A program made the position numbers and the translations under genes. Shown piece after piece: positions 25,717 through 34,873 of a stretch of 64,000 nucleotides of DNA. The notes beneath the pieces are model-generated. The model ran no database searches, was not told the DNA's origin, and saw only the letters and a list, made by a program, of their open reading frames with translations. Numbering within the stretch: the stretch's first letter is position 1; each line of letters begins with the position of its first letter. Source of the DNA: Rhizobium leguminosarum bv. trifolii WSM1325 (lineage in GTDB: Bacteria; Pseudomonadota; Alphaproteobacteria; Rhizobiales; Rhizobiaceae); NCBI GenBank assembly GCA_000023185.1, contig CP001627.1, positions 230,783-294,782 on the forward strand, in the 5' to 3' direction.

Positions 25717-27171
25717 TCAAGCAATGCCGCCGAGGCATACATATTTGAGCTCGGTATATTCGTCCAACCCGTGCCTTGACCCTTCGCGGCCGAGACCTGA
25801 CATTTTCACACCGCCGAATGGAGCCTCGGCTGTGGAGACAAGACCGGTATTGACGCCGACCATCCCATATTCGAGCGCTTCGGCCACACGAAATACCCGC
25901 GACAGATCGCGGGCGTAAAAATACGAAGCAAGCCCGAACTCGGTGTCGTTCGCCTGTTCGATGACGTCCTCTTCGTCGCGGAAACGAAAAAGCGGTGCAA
26001 GCGGCCCGAAGGTTTCCTCGCGAGCGACCTGCATGCCGGCAGCGACATCGCGCAGGATTGTCGGCTCGAAGAAATGGCCGCCAAGCGCGTGGCGTTTGCC
26101 GCCTAAGACGATCCCGGCACCCTTTGTAACGGCATCGCTGATATGGCTTTCAACCTTGGCGACGGCGTTGTCGTCGATCAGCGGGCCAAGCACGACGTCA
26201 CGCTCGAGACCGTTGCCGACCTTCAGGCCCGAAACCGCCGCGGCGAGTTTGGCGGCAAACGCCTCATAGACGCCGTCCTGAACATAAAGCCGATTGGCGC
26301 AGACGCAGGTCTGACCGTTGTTGCGGAACTTGGCGATGAGCGCGCCTTCGACGGCAGCGTCGAGATCAGCATCGTCGAACACAATGAAGGGCGCATTGCC
26401 GCCAAGTTCGAGGCCGAGCTTTTTGATCGTCGGCGCGCATTGCCGGTAAAGCAGTTCGCCCGTCCGGGTGGAGCCCGTGAATGTCAAAACCCGAACGTCA
26501 CGGCTTGCCGTCAGCACTCCGCCAATTGCCGCTGCGTCACCCGTGACGATGTTGAGAAGCCCCGGCGGCAGGCCGGCACGCTCACCGAGAACGGCGATGG
26601 CAATGGCAGAGAATGGCGTCTGCAGCGCCGGCTTGAGCACGACGGCACAGCCGGCGGCAAGCGCAGGGCCAATCTTGCGGGTGATCATCGCATTCGGAAA
26701 GTTCCAGGGCGTGATTGCCGCCACTACGCCTGCGGGCTGGCGCAGGACGAGGATCCGCTTGTCCGGCTGATGTCCCGGTACGACCTCGCCGTTGATGCGC
26801 CTCGCCTCTTCGGCGAACCATTCGATGAAGCTCGCACCATAGGTGATCTCCCCTTTGGCCTCGGCCAGCGGTTTTCCCTGCTCCAGCGTCAGGATCATCG
26901 CCAGATCGTCGCGGTTTTCGATCATCAGCCGATGCCATGCCTTGAGAACGGCGGCGCGCTCCCCGGCAGTCTTCTTCGCCCAAAGCTTCTGGGCGATGAC
27001 CGCGGCGCGGATGGCATCTTCCGTTTCCGCCGCACCGAGATCGGGGACCACCCCTAGCGGCTCGCCTGTGGCTGGATTGCGGACCGTCGCCGCCTTGCGG
27101 CCTTCCGCTTCGATCCAGCGATCGGCGATGGGGCATGCCTGGCGGAACAGCGAGGGATCATTGAGCTTCAT
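25717..27171 (-). CDS. gabD: Succinate-semialdehyde dehydrogenase (NAD(P)+)
   Basis: Aldehyde dehydrogenase of 484 residues that oxidises succinate semialdehyde to succinate. Rossmann Walker-like FTGSTRTGELL, the catalytic general base in LELGGNAPFIVF and the nucleophile in NNGQTCVCANRLYV match GabD-type enzymes; the second Cys two residues after the catalytic one is also typical. The start at 27171 avoids overlap with the ATPase gene upstream. Its place in an operon with a monooxygenase, hydrolase and another aldehyde dehydrogenase suggests it ends a degradative pathway leading into the TCA cycle. Confidence 0.92.
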   Translation of the reverse strand: MKLNDPSLFRQACPIADRWIEAEGRKAATVRNPATGEPLGVVPDLGAAETEDAIRAAVIAQKLWAKKTAGERAAVLKAWHRLMIENRDDLAMILTLEQGKPLAEAKGEITYGASFIEWFAEEARRINGEVVPGHQPDKRILVLRQPAGVVAAITPWNFPNAMITRKIGPALAAGCAVVLKPALQTPFSAIAIAVLGERAGLPPGLLNIVTGDAAAIGGVLTASRDVRVLTFTGSTRTGELLYRQCAPTIKKLGLELGGNAPFIVFDDADLDAAVEGALIAKFRNNGQTCVCANRLYVQDGVYEAFAAKLAAAVSGLKVGNGLERDVVLGPLIDDNAVAKVESHISDAVTKGAGIVLGGKRHALGGHFFEPTILRDVAAGMQVAREETFGPLAPLFRFRDEEDVIEQANDTEFGLASYFYARDLSRVFRVAEALEYGMVGVNTGLVSTAEAPFGGVKMSGLGREGSRHGLDEYTELKYVCLGGIA

Positions 27172-27181
27172 ATGACAACTT

Positions 27182-28261
27182 TCAACAGAATACGTGAGCG
27201 GCACCGGGATCGAAATTCAGATGGACTATATCGCCACGGCTGAGCCCGACGATAGCCTCATGACCAAACGGCAGACGAACCGCCAGCGCCTCACCCGTCG
27301 CCGTCTCGGTCGAGACGTGAATATTGTTGCCGAGGAAGGTAATGTCGCTGACGGTTGCGGCAAGACCCGCTCCCGCCACCTGGTTTCGCGACAACCGAAT
27401 GCGCTCAGGCCTCAGCATCAGGGCTGCCCTTGTCCCGGAGCTTCCTTTTCCATGCACCGGAATGTCATTGAAGACGCTTCCGCCGCCAAGCGAAATGGTG
27501 GCCTGCCCATCGGAGGATGACAGCAGGTCGCAGGAAATGAAGTCGCTGTCGCCGATGAATTCGGCCACGAAGCGGGTCCGCGGATTGGCATAGAGTTCCG
27601 GCCCCGTGCCGATCTGGTCGATGACCCCCTTGGAAAAGACGGCGATCCGGTCGGAGAGCCGCAGCGCCTCCTCCTGGTCGTGCGTGACATAGAGGATCGT
27701 CACTTCGGTCTGCTGATGGATCCGGCGTATCTCATGCTGGATTTCCTCGCGCAGCTTCTTGTCGAGCGCCGACAGCGGCTCGTCCATCAGAAGCACCGGC
27801 GGATCATAGGCAAGGGCTCTGGCAAGGGCGACGCGCTGCTGCTGGCCGCCGGACATTTGTGCGGGCTTGCGATCCTCGAAGCCTTCGAGCCTGACGAGAC
27901 GCAGCATCTCCTTCACTTTGCTATCGACCTCGGCTTTGGACTTGCGCCTGACCTTCAGGGGGAATGCGATGTTTTCGCCCACCGTCAGATGCGGAAACAG
28001 GGTGTAGCGCTGGAACACCATGCCGATGTTGCGCTTGTGCGAAGGCGTGTCGAGCAAGGTCTTGCCCTCCAGCGTGATGTCGCCTTTCGTTGGAGTTTCA
28101 AAACCGGCCAGGATGTAGAGGGTGGTGCTTTTGCCGGATCCGGACGGTCCGAGAAAGGTCAGGAACTCCCCGCGCCGGACGTCGAGATTGACGTCGTGGA
28201 CGGCGACGACCGGGCCGTATTCCTTGCGTATTCCGCGGATCTGAAGGAACGGTTCTTTCAT
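27182..28261 (-). CDS. ABC transporter ATPase (PotA type)
   Basis: ATPase of 359 residues of the spermidine/putrescine or opine class. Walker A GPSGSGKST, Q-loop FQRYTLFPHL, signature MSGGQQQR and Walker B VLLMDEPLSALD are present, followed by a TOBE domain ending in HLNFDPGAAHVF. Its start overlaps the stop of the upstream permease by four bases. Works with the two permeases and the PotD-like protein to import a cationic or amine-type substrate (class inference). Confidence 0.94.
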   Translation of the reverse strand: MKEPFLQIRGIRKEYGPVVAVHDVNLDVRRGEFLTFLGPSGSGKSTTLYILAGFETPTKGDITLEGKTLLDTPSHKRNIGMVFQRYTLFPHLTVGENIAFPLKVRRKSKAEVDSKVKEMLRLVRLEGFEDRKPAQMSGGQQQRVALARALAYDPPVLLMDEPLSALDKKLREEIQHEIRRIHQQTEVTILYVTHDQEEALRLSDRIAVFSKGVIDQIGTGPELYANPRTRFVAEFIGDSDFISCDLLSSSDGQATISLGGGSVFNDIPVHGKGSSGTRAALMLRPERIRLSRNQVAGAGLAATVSDITFLGNNIHVSTETATGEALAVRLPFGHEAIVGLSRGDIVHLNFDPGAAHVFC

Positions 28262-29058
28262 TGTTTCAGTACCTTACGCACGACGGCAACCAGCGCCATC
28301 AAGAGGATCGTCAAAAGGATGAGAAGGGTCGACGCCGCAGCGACAACGGGCGTCAGGTCCTGCCGCAGCGTTGCCCATACCTTGACGGGCAGCGTCTGCA
28401 GGGTCGGGCTGGACATGAAGATTGCCACCACCACCTCGTCCCAGGAAGTCAGGAACGAGAAGACGGCCGCCGAAAACAGCCCATGGCTGATCGCCGGCAG
28501 GGTGACCCTGATCTTTGCTTCCAGAGGCGAGGCGCCGCAAAGAACCGCCGCGTCCTCGATCGACTTGTCGAAGCCCTCCAGCGCACTTGAGATGGAGAGG
28601 ATCGAGAAGGGCAGCGCGAGAACGAGGTGCGAAATGACGAAGCCTACCAACGTGCCGCCAAGGCCGATCCTCAGAAAGAAGGCATAAAGGGCGACCGCAA
28701 GAACCACGACGGGCAGGATCATCGGCGTCAGGAACAGTGCTTTCAGCGCATCGCGGAACAGGAACGAACCGCGCACCAGCCCGAAGGAGGTCACGAGCCC
28801 GAGCAGCACCGACAGAACAGTCACGATGACCGCGATCTTGAAGCTCGTCCAGGCCGATTCCAGCCAGCGCGGATCGGCAAAGAGCTCGCTGTACCATTGA
28901 AGCGTCCAGCCGGGCGGCGGAAAGATCAGCCACTGCGAGGAGCCGAAGGAGAGCGCCGCGATAAAGACGATCGGCATCAGCAGGAAGGCCGCAGTCAGAA
29001 GCGTTATCGCCAGCAAGATGTATTTCCACCAGCCGAGACGGTCGAAATTGAGCAACAT
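28258..29058 (-). CDS. ABC permease (PotC type)
   Basis: Inner-membrane permease of 266 residues. The first helix is WWKYILLAITLLTAAFLLMP, and the EAA loop is FDKSIEDAAVLCGASPLEAK, with the Asp-rich form typical of PotC. The start at 29058 (MLLNFDRLGWW) leaves one base to the upstream permease stop; the longer frame to 29109 would overlap it. Second permease of the spermidine-type importer. Confidence 0.93.
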   Translation of the reverse strand: MLLNFDRLGWWKYILLAITLLTAAFLLMPIVFIAALSFGSSQWLIFPPPGWTLQWYSELFADPRWLESAWTSFKIAVIVTVLSVLLGLVTSFGLVRGSFLFRDALKALFLTPMILPVVVLAVALYAFFLRIGLGGTLVGFVISHLVLALPFSILSISSALEGFDKSIEDAAVLCGASPLEAKIRVTLPAISHGLFSAAVFSFLTSWDEVVVAIFMSSPTLQTLPVKVWATLRQDLTPVVAAASTLLILLTILLMALVAVVRKVLKQ

Positions 29059-29059
29059 G

Positions 29060-29932
29060 TCAACGCCCTCCCGGATTCTGGTTGCCGACGAAGCGCAGCT
29101 GCACGGCATAAAGCAACAGGGTCACCACGAGGAGAACCAGCGCCGCAGCACCGCCCATGCCCCAGTTGACCAGCGACTGCACGAATTGCGCGATCAGCTC
29201 TGCGAGCATCATGTTCGAGGTGCCGCCGAGAAGCGACGGCGTGACGAAATAACCAAGCGACATGACGAAGACCATGAGTGCACCAGCCGCCATGCCGGGC
29301 ATTGCCAAGGGCAGCAGAACACGGGTCAGGCACTGCCACCGGTTGGCGCCGCAAAGTGCCGCCGCCTGCAGGGTAGACGGGTCGATCTTCCTGATCACGC
29401 CGTAGAGCGGCAGGATGATGAAGGGCAGCATGATATAGGTCATGCCGATGGTCACCCCGGTCAGGTTGTTGACCAGTGCCAAGGGCTTGTCGATCAGCCC
29501 AATTCCGATCAGCATCTTGTTGATGAGCCCCGTGCGCTGCAAAAGAACCATCCAGGCATAGGTGCGGGCAAGCAGGTTGGTCCACATCGATAGGAGCAGG
29601 ATCGCAAAGATCACCGAGGTTAGGCGCCCGGGCATGATTGCCAGCGCCCAGGCAACGGGAAATCCGATCAGCAGCGAAATCACCGTGACGAGACCTGAGA
29701 CGATGAAGGTGTTGGCGAAGATCTTCAGATAGGTCGCGGACCCGATCAGCTGCGCATAGTTTCCAAAACCCGGCACGGGTTCCAGCACGCTGCGCAACAG
29801 GAGCACTGCCACCGGCGCGATGAAAAAGATCGTCACGAAGGCGAGAGCCGGGAGGACCCCGCCGAAACCTGTTGCCCTGCGCACCTTTGGCAGGGGCGCA
29901 ATTGCAGCGGAGGCATCGCTATATGTCGACAT
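29060..29932 (-). CDS. ABC permease (PotB type)
   Basis: Inner-membrane permease of 290 residues with six helices and the EAA-like loop STLQAAALCGANRWQCLTRV. A soluble N-terminus of about 30 residues precedes the first helix (LPALAFVTIFFIAPVAVLLL). The start at 29932 (MSTYSD) is preferred to the one five codons earlier. First permease after the binding-protein gene, from which it is separated by 112 bases with a hairpin. Confidence 0.93.
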   Translation of the reverse strand: MSTYSDASAAIAPLPKVRRATGFGGVLPALAFVTIFFIAPVAVLLLRSVLEPVPGFGNYAQLIGSATYLKIFANTFIVSGLVTVISLLIGFPVAWALAIMPGRLTSVIFAILLLSMWTNLLARTYAWMVLLQRTGLINKMLIGIGLIDKPLALVNNLTGVTIGMTYIMLPFIILPLYGVIRKIDPSTLQAAALCGANRWQCLTRVLLPLAMPGMAAGALMVFVMSLGYFVTPSLLGGTSNMMLAELIAQFVQSLVNWGMGGAAALVLLVVTLLLYAVQLRFVGNQNPGGR

Positions 29933-30003
29933 GACAGTCCTTCCCACCCGTCAATTTCCGCAGGCGCCGAGGTCCGACAAGCGGGCACCGACACTGCGGG
30001 GGC

Positions 30004-30021
30004 ACGGCGAACATTCGCCGT
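30004..30021 (-). terminator. Intercistronic hairpin after PotD-like gene
   Basis: Inverted repeat ACGGCGAA / TTCGCCGT with GGG..CCC flanks extending the stem, located between the binding protein and the first permease. It is the third such element in the window at the same relative position. Confidence 0.5.
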
Positions 30022-30044
30022 ACCCGTTCATCTCAAGTTTCAGG

Positions 30045-31055
30045 CTATTTCGCCTGCCAGGCGTACCACTTCTCGCCGATGGCATCGCGATTATCAGCCC
30101 AGTAGTTCATATCGGCATTCACCTGGCTGGCCGTCTGCTGATCCGGCAGGGTCTTGGCCGTCTCCGGATCCATCAGCTTGGCCGAGTCAACGTTGATTGG
30201 TGCATATCCGGTGGCTTTTGCAAGGGCGGCCTGCGGTTCGGCAGAAGTCGCCATTGCAATGAACTTCATCGCGGCTTCCACGTTCGGCGAACCCTTCGGC
30301 ACGACGAGCGAATCCGCAGCGGTGATGTTCTGTTCCCATGAGGTCTCGGTCTTGATACCGCTCGCCGCAAGCGCGGTCATGCGGCCGTTCCAGACACTGC
30401 CGAAGGGAGCCTCGGCGGATGCCAGAAGCTGCTGCGACTGTGCGCCGCCCGACCACCAGACGATATCCGATTTGATCGTATCGAGCTTCTTGAAGGCGCG
30501 GTCGAGATCAAGTGGATAGAGCTTGTCGGCGGCCACACCGTCGGCAAGCAGCGCCGCTTCGATCACGCCGGGAGCCGACCACTTGTAGAATGTGCGCTTT
30601 CCCGGAAACTTTGCCGTGTCGAACAGATCCGCCCATGTCTTCGGGCAGGCGGTGACGGCATCGGCATTGCAGCCGATGACGAAGGAATAATAGAAGCTGC
30701 CGACCGAGTAATCAGTCACGAAGCGCGGATCGAGCTTGGATTTGTCGATGACCGAGAAATCGAGTTTCTCGAGCTGGCCATTCTTGCCGGCCTGGGCGGC
30801 ATAGTCGCCTTCGACGTCGACGACGTCCCAGGTGACCTGGCCAGCCTCGACCATCGCCTTGAGCTTGCCGTAATCCGTCGGCCCGTCCTGCACGACGGTG
30901 ATACCGGTCTTCTCCGTGAACGGGCTGGCCCATGCGGCCTTCTGCGCGTCCTGGGTCGTTCCTCCCCAGCTCGAGAAGACCATGTTGTCGGCGTGCGCCG
31001 GTACGGACACAGCCACGAATGCGGCAACCGCCGCGACAGCAAATGTTGTTTTCAT
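30045..31055 (-). CDS. ABC substrate-binding protein (PotD type)
   Basis: Periplasmic binding protein of 336 residues with a clear signal peptide (MKTTFAVAAVAAFVAVSVPA, then HA). The mature start DNMVFSSWGGTTQDAQKAAW is typical of the spermidine/opine-type group. The VDVEGDYAAQAG and FPGKRTFYKW segments also fit that group. Extracytoplasmic receptor for the importer encoded downstream. The true ligand is not shown; the degradative enzymes of the operon suggest an amine or N-heterocycle. Confidence 0.93.
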   Translation of the reverse strand: MKTTFAVAAVAAFVAVSVPAHADNMVFSSWGGTTQDAQKAAWASPFTEKTGITVVQDGPTDYGKLKAMVEAGQVTWDVVDVEGDYAAQAGKNGQLEKLDFSVIDKSKLDPRFVTDYSVGSFYYSFVIGCNADAVTACPKTWADLFDTAKFPGKRTFYKWSAPGVIEAALLADGVAADKLYPLDLDRAFKKLDTIKSDIVWWSGGAQSQQLLASAEAPFGSVWNGRMTALAASGIKTETSWEQNITAADSLVVPKGSPNVEAAMKFIAMATSAEPQAALAKATGYAPINVDSAKLMDPETAKTLPDQQTASQVNADMNYWADNRDAIGEKWYAWQAK

Positions 31056-31103
31056 GTTCCCTTATCCTTGTTCTGGTTTGTCCTACGGGTATGCCTTATG
31101 CCG

Positions 31104-31427
31104 TCAGTGCGCCTCGCTCCTGGGAGAAAAGTTGGCTGGCTTCATAATCTTGTTTTCCGCCACTTCGATCAGATCGCGGATCTTGGGCAGGAAGGCCTGC
31201 CACCGGGGATCGGCCAGAAGCCTCTGGCGCCTCGCCTCCCGGTCGTCCAGGCTCGCAAAGGCCCAGATGTGAACGATCTCGTTGATCGTTCCGATCTCCG
31301 AAAAGAAGTAACCGACGAGCGTGCCGAGATGGCTCTTCTGGATTTCGATCCCCTCTTCCTCGACGACCTTGAGATATTGCGGGATGGTGCCGTTCTTCAG
31401 CCGATAGGTGCGGATTTCGTAAAACAT
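31104..31427 (-). CDS. NIPSNAP family protein
   Basis: Small dimeric alpha/beta-barrel (ferredoxin-like) protein of 107 residues. It starts MFYEIRTYRLKNGTIPQYL and has the FSEIGTINEIVHIWAFASL core typical of NIPSNAP proteins. Members often sit in degradation operons, where their exact role is unknown. It begins five bases after the aldehyde dehydrogenase stop. Confidence 0.9.
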   Translation of the reverse strand: MFYEIRTYRLKNGTIPQYLKVVEEEGIEIQKSHLGTLVGYFFSEIGTINEIVHIWAFASLDDREARRQRLLADPRWQAFLPKIRDLIEVAENKIMKPANFSPRSEAH

Positions 31428-31432
31428 CGGCG

Positions 31433-32896
31433 CTACCTCATCACGAAGGGATCGGGGATCGGATCGTCCGATGTCCTGAGCCAGATCGTCTTGGTGCGGG
31501 TATAGTCGAGTGCTGCGGCCATGCCGCCTTCCCTGCCATGGCCCGACAGGCCGAAACCGCCGAACGGCGCGATCGGTGATACCACGCGGTAGGTGTTGAC
31601 CCAGACGATCCCGGCTCGCAGCCCCTTCATCAGCCGGTGCGCCCGGGTCAGGTTCTGGGTGAAGACGCCGGAAGCCAGGCCATAACGGGTATCGTTGGCG
31701 AGCCGCAGCGCCTCGGTCTCCGTCTCGAATGACACGACGGACAAGACCGGCCCGAAGAATTCCTCGATGAGCGAGGGCGAGGCGACATCGTCGCAGTCGA
31801 GAATCGTCGGTGGGAAATAGTAGCCGTCGCCGTCGATCTTGCGCCCTCCCGTGACGAGGCGGGCGCCGCTTTCAATCGACTTGGCGACGAGGGCGCCGAT
31901 ATTGTCCTGCTGGCGCTTGGTGGCAAGCGGGCCGACTTCGGTCGCCATATCGAGCGGAGCACCGATCCGGATTGCCTCCGCCTTCTCGCGCAGCAGGGCG
32001 ACGAATTTGTCCTTGACGCTGCGTTCGACGATGAGGCGCGATCCGGCAACGCAGCTCTGCCCTGTGGCGGCGAAGATCCCCGCGACCTGGGCATTGGCAG
32101 CGCTCTCGAGATCTGCATCGGCAAAGACGATGAATGGCGACTTGCCGCCAAGTTCAAGCGAGGTGGAGGCGAGGTTTTCGGCCGAGTTGCGAACGACGTG
32201 CCGGGCGGTTTCAGGGCCGCCGGTAAAGGCGACATGCGCAACCTTCGGGTGCCGTCCGAGGGCGGCGCCGCACGACGCGCCGAAACCGGTGATGATGTTG
32301 ACGACGCCGGCGGGAAAGCCTGCCTCGTGCACGAGCCGTGCAAATTCGAGAAGCGGCGCCGGCCCGTCTTCCGAGGCCTTGACCACCATCGTGCAGCCGG
32401 CCGCCAGCGCCGGTCCGATCTTCACCGCAGACAGGAAGAGCTGGCTGTTCCACGGCACGACCATCGCAACGACGCCGATCGGCTCGCGGCGAAGCCAGAC
32501 ATCCATGTCGGGCTTGTCGATCGGCAGGTAGGCGCCTTCGATCTTGTCGGCGATGCCGGCATAGTAGCGATAGTATTCGGCGACATAAGCGATCTGAGCC
32601 GATGTTTCGCGGATGATCTTTCCGGTGTCGCGCGTCTCCAGTTCTGCGAGGATCTGCGCGTTAGCGGCAACCAGATCGGCCAGCTTGTAAAGCAGCTTGC
32701 CGCGTTGGGTGGCCGTCAGTTTCGGCCATGGGCCATCGTAAAGCGCCCTGTCGGCCGCGTTGACAGCCCGGTCGACATCGGCCTCGCGCGCTTCGGGCAT
32801 ATCAGCCCAGACCGCGCCGGAGGCGGGGTCGATGCTCGGATAGCTGGCCTCGCCATCTGAAAATTCGCCGTCGATATAGTGCTGGAAACGCCGCAT
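31433..32896 (-). CDS. Aldehyde dehydrogenase
   Basis: NAD(P)-dependent aldehyde dehydrogenase of 487 residues. Catalytic Cys is in ATGQSCVAGSRLIV, general base Glu in LELGGKSPFIVF, cofactor loop in FTGGPETARHVV and the dehydrogenase motif in EEFFGPVLSVV. It is distinct from the GabD-type enzyme of the same operon, so the pathway has two aldehyde oxidation steps or two substrates. It follows the luciferase-like monooxygenase by four bases. Confidence 0.93.
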   Translation of the reverse strand: MRRFQHYIDGEFSDGEASYPSIDPASGAVWADMPEAREADVDRAVNAADRALYDGPWPKLTATQRGKLLYKLADLVAANAQILAELETRDTGKIIRETSAQIAYVAEYYRYYAGIADKIEGAYLPIDKPDMDVWLRREPIGVVAMVVPWNSQLFLSAVKIGPALAAGCTMVVKASEDGPAPLLEFARLVHEAGFPAGVVNIITGFGASCGAALGRHPKVAHVAFTGGPETARHVVRNSAENLASTSLELGGKSPFIVFADADLESAANAQVAGIFAATGQSCVAGSRLIVERSVKDKFVALLREKAEAIRIGAPLDMATEVGPLATKRQQDNIGALVAKSIESGARLVTGGRKIDGDGYYFPPTILDCDDVASPSLIEEFFGPVLSVVSFETETEALRLANDTRYGLASGVFTQNLTRAHRLMKGLRAGIVWVNTYRVVSPIAPFGGFGLSGHGREGGMAAALDYTRTKTIWLRTSDDPIPDPFVMR

Positions 32897-32900
32897 GGTG

Positions 32901-33941
32901 TTACTCCTGAAATGCCGGCATGACCTCGGTGATGAAGCGTTCGAGCGACGCCTTCTTGCGCTCGAAGCTCATGCCGGTGTCGATCCAGAAGGAATATTCG
33001 TCATAACCGAGTGCTTCATACGCCTTGAGCCGGTCGATGACGGTCTCAGCATCGCCAACGACGTTGTTGGTGCGCATGACCTGGTCCGACAGCATCGCGT
33101 TTGCTCTGATCTGGTCGTCCGGGATCCGTTCGATCAGACCCTGGGTAACCGGCTTCTCATTCTTGAACCAGGCGAAGAAATAATTGTAGTAGACGCTGAG
33201 CTCATGGGCGGCCTGAGCGACATCGTCCGCCGACGAGCCGACATAGGTATGGCGCAGCAACATGATCTTGGGCCGCTCGATCTCGGGATGCTTGGCGCAT
33301 GCGTCGTTGAAGCGCTCCATCAACGACTGAACCTCGTCGTCGCCTTGCCAGAGGGGCGTGACCTGAACGTTGCAGCCGTTGGCGACGGCAAATTCGTGCG
33401 AATTCGGATCGCGCGCTGCCACCCATATGGGCGGGTTCGGCTGCTGCAGCGGTTTCGGCGCCGAGGTGGTCGACGGAAACTTGAAGAATTCCCCGTCATG
33501 GGCGTAGTCGCCGGCCCATATGCCCTTGACCGCCGGGATGAGCTCACGCATGCGCTGACCGGCACCCCAGGCATCGAGACCGGGCAACAGACGCTCGTAT
33601 TCGAAGGAATAGGCCCCGCGCGCGATACCGATATCCAGCCTTCCGTCGCAGATGATATCGGCCATGGCCGCCTCACCGGCAAGCTTGATCGGATGCCAGA
33701 AGGGGGCAATCACCGTCCCCGTTCCAAGCCGTGCCCGCGATGTGCGGCGTGCCAGATCGGCAATGGTCACGAACGGGTTGGGCGCAATGGTGAAATCCAT
33801 GCCATGGTGCTCACCGGTCCAGATCGCGTGCATGCCGCCTTTGTCGGCGATCTCGCAAAGCGCGACGAATTCCTCGTAGAGGCTCTTATGGCTTTGGTTG
33901 GCGTCGAGCCGCTCCATATGGACGAAGAGGGAGAACTTCAT
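32901..33941 (-). CDS. Luciferase-like (LLM) flavin-dependent monooxygenase
   Basis: FMN-dependent monooxygenase of 346 residues in the bacterial-luciferase fold. Characteristic stretches are MKFSLFVHMERLD at the N-terminus, GEHHGMDFTIAPNPFVTIAD (His of the EHH motif), GRLDIGIARGAYSFEYERL and VGDAETVIDRLKAYEALGYD near the C-terminus. It needs reduced FMN from the reductase encoded immediately upstream (ATGA overlap). Related enzymes open uracil (RutA) and pyridine rings or split C-N/C-S bonds; the substrate here is unknown. Confidence 0.93.
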   Translation of the reverse strand: MKFSLFVHMERLDANQSHKSLYEEFVALCEIADKGGMHAIWTGEHHGMDFTIAPNPFVTIADLARRTSRARLGTGTVIAPFWHPIKLAGEAAMADIICDGRLDIGIARGAYSFEYERLLPGLDAWGAGQRMRELIPAVKGIWAGDYAHDGEFFKFPSTTSAPKPLQQPNPPIWVAARDPNSHEFAVANGCNVQVTPLWQGDDEVQSLMERFNDACAKHPEIERPKIMLLRHTYVGSSADDVAQAAHELSVYYNYFFAWFKNEKPVTQGLIERIPDDQIRANAMLSDQVMRTNNVVGDAETVIDRLKAYEALGYDEYSFWIDTGMSFERKKASLERFITEVMPAFQE

Positions 33942-34873
33942 GCTTTTGCGTCCTTGGCTGGAATTGGGTGAACAGTGCCGCCGGTCTCGTCGCCGAAATA
34001 GACGCCGAAATTGCCGATCGAGCTTTCCATCGCAAAACGGTTGACGATATCAGCAGTCGAACTGGTCTTGAACTTTGCCGCAACCAATGCGTCAGGCTTC
34101 AGGAACCTGCCGCCGGCAGGCTCGCCCTCTCCGGCAACGGCGTGATAGACGATGTGCTGCTTGCCGTCGCTCTTGCCCTCATAAACCGAATAGAGAAAGC
34201 CGATGCTGACCTTCAACCCGGTGAGCGTTTCCAGGTATTTTTGCAGCGTCTCGGTCGGACTGCCGTCATGGGCATCGACACCTGGCAGGGAGAGCAAATC
34301 TTCGCCGAGCAGCAGAACCTTGCCGCGGCGTTCGACAACGGCTGCAAGTTCCATATTGCCTTCGCTTGCCGCGGACACCGCCTTGCTTGCGAGCGTCGGC
34401 GTGAAATAACCGCCACGCGCATAGCCGAGACCGTTGCGGCCGCTATTGTCGAAAGCTTCGATGCGCCCCATCAAGATGACGTGGTCGCCAGCCTCGATGA
34501 CCTCTTCCATGGCGCATTCGAACCAGGCCGCAACGCTTGAGAATATCGGGCAGCCTGCCGATCCCTTCGCCCACTCGACCGCCGCAAACCTGTCCTCGAC
34601 CGGGCGTGCAAAGGTGTTCGACACGTCTTTCTGCGTTTCCGAAAGCACGTTGATCGCAAAGTGCTGTGCTCCGGTCATGGTGGCGAAATTGCGCGACGAC
34701 TTGGCAAGGCAGACGAGCAGCAAAGGCGGATTAAGCGAGACTGAGGTGAAGGAGTTCGCTGTGAAGCCGATCGGATTTCCATCCCCGTCACAGGCGGTGA
34801 CGACAGTCACCCCGGTCGGAAAGGCCCCGAATGCATCTCGCAGTGCTCTTGGGTCGACAGTCTGGATTGTCAT
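33938..34873 (-). CDS. Flavin reductase, two-domain
   Basis: NADH:FMN oxidoreductase of 311 residues supplying reduced flavin to the adjacent monooxygenase. The N-terminal flavin-reductase domain (about 1-165) has FGAFPTGVTVVTA, GFTANSFTSVSLNPPLLLVC and the HVILMGRIEAF strand. The extra C-terminal domain of about 145 residues (VERRGKVLLLGEDLLSLPGV ...) has a Nudix-like outline but lacks a recognisable Nudix box. It may be a regulatory or substrate-sensing module. Overlaps both neighbours by four bases. Confidence 0.9.
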   Translation of the reverse strand: MTIQTVDPRALRDAFGAFPTGVTVVTACDGDGNPIGFTANSFTSVSLNPPLLLVCLAKSSRNFATMTGAQHFAINVLSETQKDVSNTFARPVEDRFAAVEWAKGSAGCPIFSSVAAWFECAMEEVIEAGDHVILMGRIEAFDNSGRNGLGYARGGYFTPTLASKAVSAASEGNMELAAVVERRGKVLLLGEDLLSLPGVDAHDGSPTETLQKYLETLTGLKVSIGFLYSVYEGKSDGKQHIVYHAVAGEGEPAGGRFLKPDALVAAKFKTSSTADIVNRFAMESSIGNFGVYFGDETGGTVHPIPAKDAKA

